DNA from: Saururus chinensis
Lineage: Eukaryota > Streptophyta > Magnoliopsida > Piperales > Saururaceae
Direction: 5' to 3'
Assembly (NCBI GenBank): GCA_035235625.1
Contig: CP141144.1
Span: forward strand, 41,042,014 to 41,106,013
DNA length: 64,000 nt
In this document: positions 24,783-35,104 of the stretch, piece after piece
How positions within the stretch are numbered: position 1 is the first letter of the stretch
Layout of the letters: each line of letters opens with the position of its first letter
Program-made: the position numbers and the translations under genes
Notes under the pieces: generated by a model
Seen by the model: only the letters and a program-made list of their open reading frames with translations
What the model was told of the DNA's origin: nothing
The model's database searches: none

Positions 24783-25915
24783 ATTGGATGTCCAAAATAC
24801 TTTCATTCATAGTTTACTAGATGAAAATGTCTACATGAAACTACCCCTTGTCTATGTCATACGTACTCATGTTTGTCGCCGTAACAAACCCATATATGGG
24901 CTTAAACAAGCACTACAAGCTTGGTTTATCAACTAAGTAGTTTTTTATGGTCCTTGGATTTTGTGGTTCTACAGCTGATAGCTCCTTATTCATCTATGAG
25001 GATCATTAACACATAGTTTGCATGCTTATCTATGTTGATGACATTATATTTTTTGGTAATTCTACCGTCTTTCTTGCAACAACTTATTTTACATATGTTG
25101 TCTCACTTTGCTGTGAAGGACCTTGGGCCTCTTCATTATTTTCTCAGCGTTGAAGCTAACTACGTACGTACATTGTTCAAATCTCTACCTTACACAGACT
25201 AAAACATGTGGTTGACTTGTTCTAATCTCGTGCCCACATGTCCATGGCTAAGCCTATTGCCACACCCTGTCTTTGTGGTTAGAAGAAGTCCAATCACGCT
25301 GGTAATCCCCTTCCGGATCCTATGGAATATCATTGGTGCGCTTCAATGTCACACTCACACATCCATATATATCCTTTGTCATCAATCAAGCCTGTCAATT
25401 TATGCATTCTCCCACTGATATTCATCTCACAGCTATTAAGCGGATCTTACTCTATCTTAAGTCCACTCTGCACTATGGTCTTCTGCTTAAGTGTAGCACC
25501 AATCTTTGCCTCGCATCTTTCTCTGATGCTGACTAGGTTGGATGCCCAGCCACATCCTGGTATTGTATATTCCTTGGTGACAATCTCATTTTTTGGAGTG
25601 CTAAGAAGCAAGCAACAATGTCAGAGTATCACAACTTTGCTCTTACTGTTGCAAAATCATTTTGGGTACAAAATGTACATCGCAAGTTGGGTGTCTCTCA
25701 CCCTCAAGCTTCTCTCCTTCGGTGTGATAATATTAGTGCCACCTACATAGCTGCTAATCTTGTATTTCATGGCTGAACCAGGCATATTGAACGTGTTGCT
25801 CATAAAACTCTTTGCATCAAATATGTTTTCACTACTCATCATGTAGCAGACATCTTCACTAAAGGCCTCTTTTGGCAACAACATAATGTTCTCGGATCCA
25901 AACTCACTCTTGACA
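24783..25915 (+). pseudogene. Ty1/copia pol remnant (reverse transcriptase to RNase H)
   Basis: Plus-strand fragments in copia order. 'LDVQNTFIHSLLDENVYMKLP' and 'YGLKQALQAWF' belong to the reverse transcriptase start, and 'LIYVDDIIFFGNS' carries the YVDD catalytic box (about 25020). Then 'QFMHSPTDIHLTAIKRILLY' and 'HHVADIFTKGL' belong to the RNase H region. At least three frameshifts and several stop codons interrupt it. No flanking LTRs were found, so it is an old truncated copy. Confidence 0.85.
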
Positions 25916-26159
25916 CAAAAGCCCGGTTCCTTTCAATAGTTAGGGCATCAAAATTATAAACATAAAATTTAGGCCAAATAGCAATTTTGTAGTCAAGTCC
26001 ATTAGAAAGATCAAAGAGAACTCATTCGCAATAGTCTTGCCAGCTCATTCGGGCATTCCGCATGACTCATTCGAGCTATCCAACTATCCAAGCCGGCTCA
26101 AGCAACTGGCCTTGTTTTCCTACTTTCCTTCCAAAAAAATGTTTTCGGTTTTCTATGGC
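25916..26159. other. Spacer, nothing recognised
   Basis: About 240 bp between the copia remnant and the repeat array, with no recognisable feature. Confidence 0.4.
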
Positions 26160-26480
26160 TGGCTAATAGTGCAATATTAGTGACAAATATATTTTTTGCG
26201 ACGCATACTGACTTTCGTTGCTAATATTTATTATTAGCAACGTTTTGTATGCATCACTAATATTAAAATATTTAAAAAAATAATTTTTTTTATTGATTAT
26301 TAATTTTGTGAAATTAAAAAATAAAATATAGTTATTAGCGACGCTTATATAGGCATCGGTAATAAAAAAGAAAAAAACTTATAAAAAATAAAAATTATTA
26401 GTTGCTAATATAAATATATAAAATAAAAAATATAGCGACGCTTAATATACTAATTTTTTTTAAAAAAACTACCGGCTTTT
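26160..26480. repeat. CACTA-like subterminal repeat array, left part
   Basis: Several copies of TTAGCGACGC/GCGTCGCTAA-type motifs (near 26200, 26230, 26335, 26435) in AT-rich sequence. The same motif fills 32880-35100. Short inverted subterminal motifs of this kind are typical of plant CACTA transposons, but a clear CACTA terminus is not visible here. Confidence 0.55.
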
Positions 26481-26484
26481 GCCT

Positions 26485-26785
26485 ATTGCTGCCGAAGCGG
26501 AGAGAAGGGGAGTGGGGGGAGGTGTTAGCCGATTGTGGCTAGAGCGGAGAAGAAGAGAGAGGGGGAGAAGGGGGAGGGAGGCTCAGGCCGATTGTGGCTA
26601 GAGTGGAGAAGAAGGGAGAGGAGAAGAAAAAGGGGGGAGGGGGAGGGGAGGCTCTTGCCACAATCGGCCGGAGCGAAGAAAAAGGGGGAGGGGGAGGGGG
26701 AGGGGGAGGGGGAGGGAGGGCTCTGGTTGGAGGCGGCCGGAGCAGAGAAGAAGGGAGAGAGGGGAGGCTCCGGCCGATATCAGTT
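26485..26785. repeat. GA/GGGGA-rich low-complexity tract
   Basis: Purine-rich block with (GGGGGA)n runs and three degenerate GCCGATTGTGGCTAGAG-type units. Glu/Gly-rich and Pro/Ser-rich open frames over it on both strands are composition artefacts. Confidence 0.8.
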
Positions 26786-27169
26786 GGCGTGGAGGGTGGG
26801 AGTGATGTGCCTGATGCAGGCACGATCGATATCTAGGAGAATTACGTAGGGAAAGGGGAGAAGTAATGAATAAATGGGAGAAACTAGAATTCAATACTTG
26901 CATAACTGTGAAAATAGAGAGGATTGCCCCATATAAGGGACGACCAGTCCCCTAGGGAGTTGCACCAACCCAACCTAAGGCCGGCCCAATTCCCTAGGAA
27001 CGCATGCCAGTTAGTGGTTCGGCTAACCCGGACCACTAACTGAACCAACCCAAATTTCATCCCAATATCCATAATACTAACTATTACAATAGCAAATCGT
27101 CCAAAGCAACTATGAAAATAATAAAGTAAAGTCTAAGCACTAGTCCTTCGCGAAACTGGTCGAGTCTGG
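26786..27169 (-). other. Sequence between the GA tract and the gypsy pol, possible LTR remainder
   Basis: Lies just downstream (minus strand) of the gypsy integrase C-terminus, where a 3' LTR would be expected. No boundary or second copy is visible, so this is inference from position only. Confidence 0.3.
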
Positions 27170-27810
27170 TCATCGTGCACAACACTCCACCATGCTTCTG
27201 CTATTCGCCTTGTCCTCGAGGCGACCAAGCTGGGAAACGAGCCAGAAAATTATCTTCAGGCATCCACGTGGCATCCTCAAGAGGCTGACCCTGCCAAGAA
27301 AGCAAGACCTCAGTGATAATATGCCCAGAGCGTCGAACCCGACGCTTCTATAGTACAGCAGCAGGGACAGGATCATTGGGCACAGCCGGCCCCATCAGGG
27401 GAGGAGGAGGAGCGCCCACCGCCAAAGATGCATCACCCACAAAACGTCGCAGACGAGAGACATGAAACAACGGATGAACTAAAGAATCATGAGGGAGAGT
27501 CAGGCGGTAGGCCACCGGTCCAACACGCTCCTCAATAACATACGGACCATGGAAGCGGGGAGCAAGCTTGGAGTGCGTAGGCTAAAACCGAGAGGTCTGG
27601 CACTGATGCAGGACAGAGACATAGACCAAATCCCCAACAGCAAATTCCCGATCCGTATGACGGTGATCATAAACCCGCTTCATCCAATTCTGGGCTGCCG
27701 ACAAATTCTCTTTAAGCTGGCGTAAGACCTCATCACGCATCTGCAACATATAATCCACCTCGGCAACGGATGAACGATTGGGCACATAGGATAAGACAGT
27801 CAGCGGGGGA
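27170..27810 (-). pseudogene. Ty3/gypsy integrase C-terminus with chromodomain-like end
   Basis: Resumes directly after the inserted LTR ('PPLTVLSYVPN...VAEVD' near 27780). It contains 'GDLVYVSV', 'GPYVIEERVGPVAYRLTLP', 'HPLFHVSRLRRFVG' and then 'VLLSWQGQPLEDATW', a chromodomain-type ending near 27270-27300. A TAG and a frame change interrupt it. Confidence 0.8.
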
Positions 27811-28423
27811 CTACCTGTAATGACCCGACCTGAGTCGGGCCCACAAAATCACTAAGAGGAAAATTTCTCTTTCCTTGAGCCAGGAATCATCGTCTGAGTG
27901 CGAGAGGTACAACGTTCGTCTACGCACTACGGAGCTTTAAGGCTTCCTCGTACGTAGACTTAGGTTGTAACGAGCACGTACACACAACGAAACTTCATAG
28001 TTCGTCACGTGTAAAATAGAATAAAATATATTATTATAATGATTTGGATCGGGCCAACGTTGTCTTGCCGTTGGTTGCCTACGTATGTATTGGATATTAT
28101 TCCAATACGATCGGATCCGAACGTAGTTTTTCCTAATGGCTACTACATACAACAAGCATCACAAAATCATATGTATAAAATACATATCTCCGAATATCTA
28201 ATCGGAGTATACAAAAAAACTCGTCATATATCGGAGTAAAGCGGAAGTTAATTAACGGAATTGTACGTCTCTCTCTACCACGGAGCAGGATCAAAATTTC
28301 GTACACATGTCTCTCTCCATTACTGAATCGAGACTGAGCACATCACCCAGTTCGCTCTATCACTGAGCCGAGACCGGACACACACATCACGTGTCTCGCT
28401 CTACCATAGAGCGAGACAACACA

Positions 28424-29010
28424 CATTATGACATATAGGCACATAGCATAGTATATAGGCACATAGCATGACATATAGGCACATAGCATGACATATAGGC
28501 ACATAGCATAGTATATAGGCACATAGCATCGTATATAGGCATATAGCATGACATATAGGCACATAGCATGACATATTGGCATATAACATAGTATATAGGC
28601 ACATAGCATAGCATATAGGTACATAGCATAGTATATAGGCACATAGCATCGTATATAGGCACATAGCATGGCATATAGGCGTATAACATAGTATATAGGC
28701 ACATAGCATAGCATATAGGCACATAGCATAGTATATAGGCACATAACATCGTATATAGGCACATAACATGGCATATAGGCACATAGCATGACATATAGGC
28801 ATGTAGCATAGTATATATGCACATAGCATGGCATATAGGCGTATAGCATGACATATAGGCACATAGCATGACATATAGGCATATAGCATGACATATAGGC
28901 ACATAGCATGGCATATAGGCATATAGCATAGTATATAGGCATATAGCATAGTATATAGGCACATAGCATGGCATATAGGCACATATCATGACATATAGGC
29001 ACATAGCATA
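28424..29010. repeat. 20-bp minisatellite in LTR-A copy 2
   Basis: About 29 units of ACATAGCATGACATATAGGC with variants (GTATATAGGC, GCATATAGGC). Because 20 is not a multiple of 3 and the units lack stops on the minus strand, three long overlapping minus-strand open frames arise. They are not genes. Confidence 0.95.
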
Positions 29011-29344
29011 GCACACACGCCGTTCTATAATAAAAACGGGAGATCAGAAAAGCTTACTGCCCTCATGTCTCGTATAGTAGCGGTATACGGAGTTGCTCAC
29101 ACGAGCATCCTCCCCTTCAGATCCGAAGATATTAGACGGAGCTTCCTCTAGCCTCCATACGTTCCTCGTCTTGTACCGAAAGACTACGTATAAATGTTCT
29201 CCTTGCCGGAGACTCTTCTTGTTTTCTATGCCCGTGAGCGGCAGACAGAACCTCCCCTAGTCTGGATTACTTCTCTTGATATAGCTTGGCAACTCCGGAT
29301 AGAATCCCGTCTTGCTTCGGGCCCATTTTTCTTGTTCGTTGCTC

Positions 29345-29870
29345 GAGGATCACGGGTGGAGCCTCTCCTTGTCTCAGGGTATTTTCTCCTTATACGGTTG
29401 CCGAATCAAAGAACGGACCTCTCCATCGTGTAGAACATACTTGATTTAGTCAAGAACGCCTCTTCGATCGACTAAATCGGAGTTGGGATGGCCAGAAACA
29501 GAGAAAACAAAGTTGGTTGGTACGGGTAGAACCTTTCCTTGTCTTGGGGCGTTTCCTCTTTATACGATTGCCAACTCAGAAAACGGAACCCTCCACCACG
29601 TAGAACATACTCGATTTAGTCAAGAACACCTCTTGGACCGACTAAATCAGAGTTGGGATGGCCAGAAACAGAGAAAATGAAGTTAGTCGGTGCCTGAAGA
29701 TAACGGACAGGACCTCCTCTTGTCTTGGGACATTTCCTCATCATACGGTCTCCAACTCAAAGAACAGACAGCTCCATTGCGTAGAGCATACTCGATTTAG
29801 TAGGAAACGGGTCTTGAACGGCCTTAATCGGCCTCAGAATGGTCAGAAACGGGGGTAGAGAAGTTCTCTC
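29345..29870. repeat. Three roughly 175-bp direct repeats in LTR-A copy 2
   Basis: Each unit carries TCTTGGGGCGTTTCCTC-like, GATTTAGTCAAGAAC-like and GGGATGGCCAGAAACAGAG-like motifs; the third unit is the most diverged. The arrangement equals that at 19970-20505. Confidence 0.75.
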
Positions 29871-30462
29871 GAAAAATGAATGGAATGGGGTTTAAATAGA
29901 CCCCGAGCTGCCAAAACTGCGGCGCAGCGCCAAAACCGGCGGCGCCGCTGGTTTCAGGTAGCGGCACCCACTGAGCCATGCGCGGCGCGGGTTGCGCCCA
30001 CGGTTCCGAACCGCGGCGCTCATGGTTCCGCGGCGCGCGCATCCCGTGACAGCCCGCGCCGTGGTGCACCAATCGCGCGCCGCGCGCCGTTTTTATATTT
30101 TTTATTTATTTTCTTCTTTCAAACTTCAAACGCGCGTATCTCCCTACCCCGGATTCGGATTTGCGCATTCTAGGTACCGTTGGACTCGTATCGACGAGCC
30201 CTTCAATACTACCCCACTTAAAGCAGCAAATCATACTATTTCCAAGTGGGTCCCGCCTATAAAGCACGTTTCTTAAATATCATAATTTCCGGTCCCGACC
30301 TCTGTTTCGCACGTTCTTTGAATCGTTACGCTCGTTATGCCAAGCTCTACTTGGCTAAGGGTATTTTACCTAATGAAAACCCTTAATATTAATCTCAAAT
30401 TACCGAATTACCCTTAACCCTCCCGGGTTAAGCGTAACCGAAAAATGGGTCGTTACACTACC

Positions 30463-31270
30463 ATAGAGCACCTCAAATGGGGTGAATCCAGTGCGCGTGT
30501 GATATGGCATATTATAAGACCACTCAGCCTAGGGAAGGAGCTGAAGCCACCGACGGGGCTGCATCATAGTGAAGCAGCGGAGATACTGCTCCAGGCAACG
30601 GTTAACCACCTCCGTCTGTCCATCCGTCTGAGGATGATAAGTGGTGCTCATATGTAAAGAAGATCCCTGCAATATAAAAAACTCCTGCTAGAACTGTGAG
30701 AGAAATATCCGGTCCCGGTCAGAGACAATCGTGTGCGACATACCATGCAGGTGCGCCACCTCGCGAACAAAGAGCTCAACAACAGTCTTAGCGGTGAATG
30801 GATGGCCTAACACGCAGAAATGAGCATACTTAGACAATCTGTCCACCACAACCATGATGACGGACTTACCCTGTACCACCGATAATGCCTCCACGAAATC
30901 CATCGAAATTTCCTCCCAAACCTTCTCTGGAATAGGCAAGGGCTGTAGCAACCCGGTTGGGGAGGTGGTTGTGGCTTTAGCCCGCTGACAAACATCACAA
31001 GCAGCGACGTAATCATGGACGACATGATAGACGCCATGCCACAAGAAACTCTAGCTAACCCTCTTATGTACGGAAGGACCCCTCGTGACCAGCCACAGGA
31101 GTGTCATGGAAATGTGACATGATACGGCGGTGCAGATCAGAAACATCGGGAACCCACAAATGGTCTTTCCAGAAGAGAAGTCCATCCCGCCACACAAAGA
31201 AAGGTCGGGCTGCTGGATCGGCCTGAATGGCGGCAAAAGCCTCCTATGTCATGGAATCCATACCATAGGC
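30463..31270 (-). pseudogene. Ty3/gypsy integrase, N-terminal and core part
   Basis: Continues the pol polyprotein. A zinc-binding stretch ('HDTPVAGHEG' then 'CDVCQRAKA') is followed by the core ('WEEISMDFVEALSVVQGKS', 'VVVDRLSKYAHF', 'TIVSDRDRIF') at 30688-31044. The frame is broken by stops near 31050 and below 30690. The part up to 30463 encodes the 'FEVLYG' region, where LTR-A copy 2 is inserted. Confidence 0.85.
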
Positions 31271-32707
31271 CTACTGGAGCTCCTCAATAAATGGGCAAGA
31301 AAGAGTGGAGAATGTGAAGCAGGAGCCCGGGGCTGGACTACGAGAGAGTGCATCGGGGATGATATTGTCTGACCCCTTTTTGTACACTAACTCGTAGTCA
31401 TAGCCGAGCAACTTGCTCACCCACCTCTGCTGAGCCGGAGTAGACACTCGTTGATCCAGAAAATATTTCAACGGTTGGTGGTCGGTACGGATCTGAAAGC
31501 AACGACCCAATAAATATGGACGCCATTTGGCAATGGCGAGGATGATAGCCAACATTTCCTTCTCATACACTGACATAGACAAGGAGCGACCTGCTAGGGC
31601 CTTACTGAAATAAGCGATAGGGCGGTCATCCTGCAATAGGACAACACCCACGCCCTTCTCTGACGCATCCATCTCCACCACAAACGGCCGACTAAAATCT
31701 GGTAAGAGCAAGACTGGGGCAGACGCCATCGCCTGCTTGAGCCCCTCAAAGGCTGTTTGGGCCACTAGTGACCATGCGAACGCCCCCTTCTTCAACAGGT
31801 CAGTAAGAGGACAAGCCAACTCGCCGTACCAATGGATAAACCAACGATAATAACTTGTAAGGCCAAGAAAACCCCTGAGCGCTCGGACACATGATGGAGT
31901 CGGCCAAGATAGCATAGCGGCCACTTTGGACGGATCAGTAGCAACACCGTTCTGGGAGATAATGTGACCCAAATACTCAACCTGCGGACTACCAAAGGAA
32001 CACTTCAAAAGCTTCAGAAATAAGGAGTTAGCACGCAAAATAGAAAAGACCGACCTGAGATGCGTCAAGTGTTCTTCCCACGATCTACTGTACACTAATA
32101 TGTCATCAAAGAAGACCAATATATAGTGACGAAGAAAGGACCGAAAAATATCCTTCATGAGAGACTGGAACGTGGAGGGAGCATTGGTCAATCCAAAAGG
32201 CATCACCAAAAACTCAAAATGGCCATCGTGAGTTCGGAATGCGGTCTTGTGCACGTCATGAGGCTGCACACGAATCTGGTGATAGCTTGAGCGAAGATCG
32301 AGCTTACTAAAGACGCTGGCCCTTGTCAATTCATCCAACAGCTCTTCAATCACAGGAATGGGATACTTGTCTTTAACAGTGATGGCGTTCAAAGCATGGT
32401 AATCAACACAAAACCGCCACGAACCATCTTTCTTGTGAACCAACAGCACGGGAGACGAATAAGAGCTCGTACTAGGACGAATGATTCTGGACTGAAGCAT
32501 GTCCGCCACCAGCCGTTCTATCTCTGATTTCTGTATGTGAGGGTAACAGTATGGGCGGACATTGGCTGGTGCCGCCCCTGGAATAATGGAAATCTGATGG
32601 TCATGAGGCCTGACTGGAGGAAGTCCCTGTGGCTCTGAAAACAATTCCTCATGTTCTATCAGCAGCGCCTGCAAATCAGATGGTATCTGTTCCAGTGAGA
32701 CACCCAT
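31271..32707 (-). CDS. Ty3/gypsy reverse transcriptase and RNase H
   Basis: Open frame of 478 aa. Early 'PIPVIEELLDELTRASVFSK' and 'LDLRSSYHQIRV' mark the gypsy reverse transcriptase; 'VMPFGLTNAPSTFQ' follows. 'VFFDDILVYS' is the catalytic box, with Phe-Phe-Asp-Asp in place of the commoner Tyr/Phe-Val-Asp-Asp. The RNase H region starts near 'VEMDASEKGVGVVLLQ' and contains 'YEKEMLAIILAIAKWRPYL' and 'IRTDHQPLKYFLDQR'. 'GSDNIIPDALSR' closes the domain. The frame is intact, but the element lacks gag and protease, so autonomous activity is unlikely. The first Met is only the first ATG of a truncated polyprotein. Confidence 0.9.
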   Translation of the reverse strand: MGVSLEQIPSDLQALLIEHEELFSEPQGLPPVRPHDHQISIIPGAAPANVRPYCYPHIQKSEIERLVADMLQSRIIRPSTSSYSSPVLLVHKKDGSWRFCVDYHALNAITVKDKYPIPVIEELLDELTRASVFSKLDLRSSYHQIRVQPHDVHKTAFRTHDGHFEFLVMPFGLTNAPSTFQSLMKDIFRSFLRHYILVFFDDILVYSRSWEEHLTHLRSVFSILRANSLFLKLLKCSFGSPQVEYLGHIISQNGVATDPSKVAAMLSWPTPSCVRALRGFLGLTSYYRWFIHWYGELACPLTDLLKKGAFAWSLVAQTAFEGLKQAMASAPVLLLPDFSRPFVVEMDASEKGVGVVLLQDDRPIAYFSKALAGRSLSMSVYEKEMLAIILAIAKWRPYLLGRCFQIRTDHQPLKYFLDQRVSTPAQQRWVSKLLGYDYELVYKKGSDNIIPDALSRSPAPGSCFTFSTLSCPFIEELQ

Positions 32708-32879
32708 AATAGCACTGGCTGTTGCAGGAGGATCGGCCCGAAGCTTCGCCCTTGACTGTGCTCGCCATATAAGTTGTCAGAACGTCCAACGCTGCCATGA
32801 TTTTGTTGAGTTTAATATCACTGGCAGTTGCAGGAGGATCGGCCTTCAGGCTGTCCGTAGTTTAATATCCCTCCCTCTT

Positions 32880-34340
32880 CCTCTCACTCTCCCTCTCTCT
32901 TCCCTCCCTCTCCCTCTCTCTCTCGCTATCTACAGTCAGTCTCTTTCTCTCTCCTCCCTCCTCTCTCTCTCTCCTCCCTGCTCTGTCTCCTTCCTCCTCT
33001 CTCTCTCCACCCTCCTCTCTCTCCTGCCTCTCCCCTCCTCTCTGTCTCTCCTCTCTCTTCCCCCTCTCTCTGTCCCCTCCTCTTTGTCTCTCCTCTCTCT
33101 CCCCTTTCTCTCTCTCCTCTCTCTCTCCCCCTCTCTCCTCACTCTCTCTCTACCTATTTTAATTTTAATTTTTTTAAATAAAAAAATGCTATTAGTGATG
33201 CATATGTGTATGCGTCGCTAATAGTATAGTGTATTATTGATGTATAGCTATATATATATGTTGCTAATATACTATACTATTCACAACACATACACATATG
33301 CGTCACTAATACATTGCATTATTAGCAACACATATGTATATGCATCAATAATACTTTAAAAAAAAATCTCCCCCCCTCTCTCATCTCTCTCTCTCCTCTC
33401 TCCCCACCTGCTCTCTCTTTCCCCTCCTCTCTCTCTTCCTCTCTCTCTCTCTCTTTTCCTCTCTCTCCCCCTCTCTCTTCACTCTCTCTGTTTTAATTTT
33501 AATTTTTTTTAAATAAAAAAATGCTATTAGCAACGCATATGTGTATGTGTCGCTAATAGTATAGTGCATTAGCAACGTATAGGTCTATATGTCACTAATA
33601 CATTATACTATTCACGACGCATACATGTATGCATTACTAATACCTTGCTTTATTAGCGACACATATGTATATGTGTGGCTAATACTAAAAAAAAAATCTC
33701 CCCTCTCTGACTCCTCTCTCCCCTCTCTGTCCTCTGTCTCCCCTCTCTCCTCTCTCTCCCCTCCTCTCTGTCTCTCCCCTCTCTCTCTTCATCTCTCTCT
33801 CTCTTTTCCTCTCTCCCCCCTCTCTCCTCACTCTCTCTCTATCTGTTTTAATTTTATTTTTTTAAAAATAAAGAATGCTATTAGCGACACATATGTGTAT
33901 GTGTCGCTAATAGTATAGTGTATTAGCGATGTCTAGCTCTATATGTCGCTAATAAACTATACTATTAGCAACGCATACACTTATGCATCGCTAATACCTT
34001 GCGTTATTAGAGACGCATGCTAATACTTTTAAAAAAAAATTAAAATAATCTCCCTCCCTCTCTCCTCTCTTCCCTCTCTTCTCTCTCTCTTCCCCTCTCT
34101 CTCCTCTCTCCCTACTCTCCTCTCTTTCTCCTCTCGCTCCCCCTCTCTTTCCTCTTTCTCTCTTTCCTCTTTCTCTCTTCCTCTCTCTTCCCCCTCTTTC
34201 CTCTCTCTCCCTCTCTCTCTTCCTCTCTCTCCCCTTTCTCCTTCCTCCCTCTCTATCCCTCTCCTCTCTCTCTTCCCCTCTCTCCCTCCCTCCTTTCTCT
34301 CTCTCCTCTCACTCTCTCTTCACTCTCTCTCTCTCTTTTA
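32880..34340. repeat. CT-rich / CACTA-like higher-order repeat
   Basis: Alternates pyrimidine-rich tracts of (CTCTCTCC)n style with AT-rich blocks holding paired motifs ATTAGCGACGCATATGTGTA and TATGCGTCGCTAATAGTATA. The compound unit is about 350 bp and recurs about three times, with AT-rich blocks at 33155-33365, 33485-33690 and 33845-34045. The last CT tract (34050-34340) is not followed by a full AT block. Ser/Pro/Leu-rich or Arg/Glu-rich open frames here are composition artefacts. Confidence 0.85.
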
Positions 34341-34805
34341 TTATAAATTATATCTTAAAATTAATAAGAAAATTTTAAAAATAAAATATGTTATATTTCA
34401 ATAGTAAAAATTTAATCTATTATTGACACTGCCTTTTATTGAAATTTTAATATTTATTTATTATTTATACAAATAGCTAATATTAAAGAAAATATATTAT
34501 ATGTAAAAAATTTATTTTAAATATTTATTAATTAAATATTTATTAATTAAAATTAATTAATAAATATATTAGCAACGTTTGCCTATATGCGTCGTTGTTA
34601 TCAATATTAGTGACTCTTGTTTACAAGCATCGCTATTATCAATACTATTAGTGACGTGTGCTTATAAGTGTCGCTATTAGTTCTAACTTTTTAATTTCTT
34701 ATTTTAAATTTAGAACTATTAGCAACGTTTTTTTACAAGCGTCACTATTGTTAAAACTAGTAGCAACACTTTAGAAAAACCGTCGGTAATAGTTTTGAAT
34801 TTTTT

Positions 34806-34863
<58 letters not shown>

Positions 34864-35100
34864 AGTGATGCTTGTTCAAAGCATCGCTAATAATATAACT
34901 ATTAGCGACACATAATATAAAGCGTCGCTAATAGGATTAGTATTAGCAACGCTTTAGATTATGTGTCGGTAATAGATGCCTATTAGCGACGCTTAATATT
35001 AAGCGTCGCTAATAGTGAATTTTTTTGCAACGCTTTTGTATGTGTCACCATTAGTAGTTTTAGCGATGCTAATAAAAGCGTCGCTAATAGTATATTTTAT
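34341..35100. repeat. AT-rich segment and CACTA-like subterminal repeats, right part
   Basis: AT-rich to about 34560, then repeated GCGTCGCTAATA / TATTAGCGACGC motifs in both orientations to 35095. A (TA)n run sits at 34809-34861. Subterminal arrays of this kind are typical of CACTA elements; the precise terminus was not identified. Confidence 0.65.
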
Positions 35101-35104
35101 TATA

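Larger units (their letters stand above)
27816..30457 (-). mobile_element. LTR-A copy 2: solo LTR, 2.6 kb, nested in the gypsy integrase
   Basis: Ends are TGTAATGACCCG and GGGTCGTTACA. A perfect 5-bp target-site duplication CTACC is seen at 27811-27815 and 30458-30462. Removing the LTR and one CTACC restores continuity of the integrase coding strand, so the insertion came after the gypsy element. Collinear with 18900-21114: opening block, minisatellite (longer here), three roughly 175-bp repeats, GC-rich block (29920-30095), closing block. Confidence 0.95.
27170..32870 (-). mobile_element. Ty3/gypsy retrotransposon fragment, interrupted by LTR-A copy 2
   Basis: On the minus strand the order is reverse transcriptase, RNase H, integrase and chromodomain-like C-terminus, as in Ty3/gypsy chromoviruses. 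The integrase is split by the solo LTR at 27816-30457. The gag and protease regions are missing: homology ends near 32870 at the CT-rich array. No LTR pair is visible. The element lies between two blocks of CACTA-like subterminal repeats. Confidence 0.85.

Noticed and set aside
26160-26185. A TAGTG string at the left edge as a true CACTA terminus
   Set aside because: The motif is short, occurs many times in the array, and no matching CACTA start or 3-bp duplication was found.
26535-26903. Glu/Gly-rich and Pro/Ser-rich open frames on both strands
   Set aside because: Low-complexity GA-rich tract; no domain and no splice context.
28343-29016. Three overlapping minus-strand open frames of 193-223 aa rich in Cys, Tyr and Met
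   Set aside because: They are the three readings of the 20-bp minisatellite in LTR-A copy 2; a 20-bp period without stops opens all frames. No start context or domain.
32936-33918. Arg/Glu-rich and Ser/Pro/Leu-rich open frames
   Set aside because: CT-rich repeat tracts, not conserved coding sequence.
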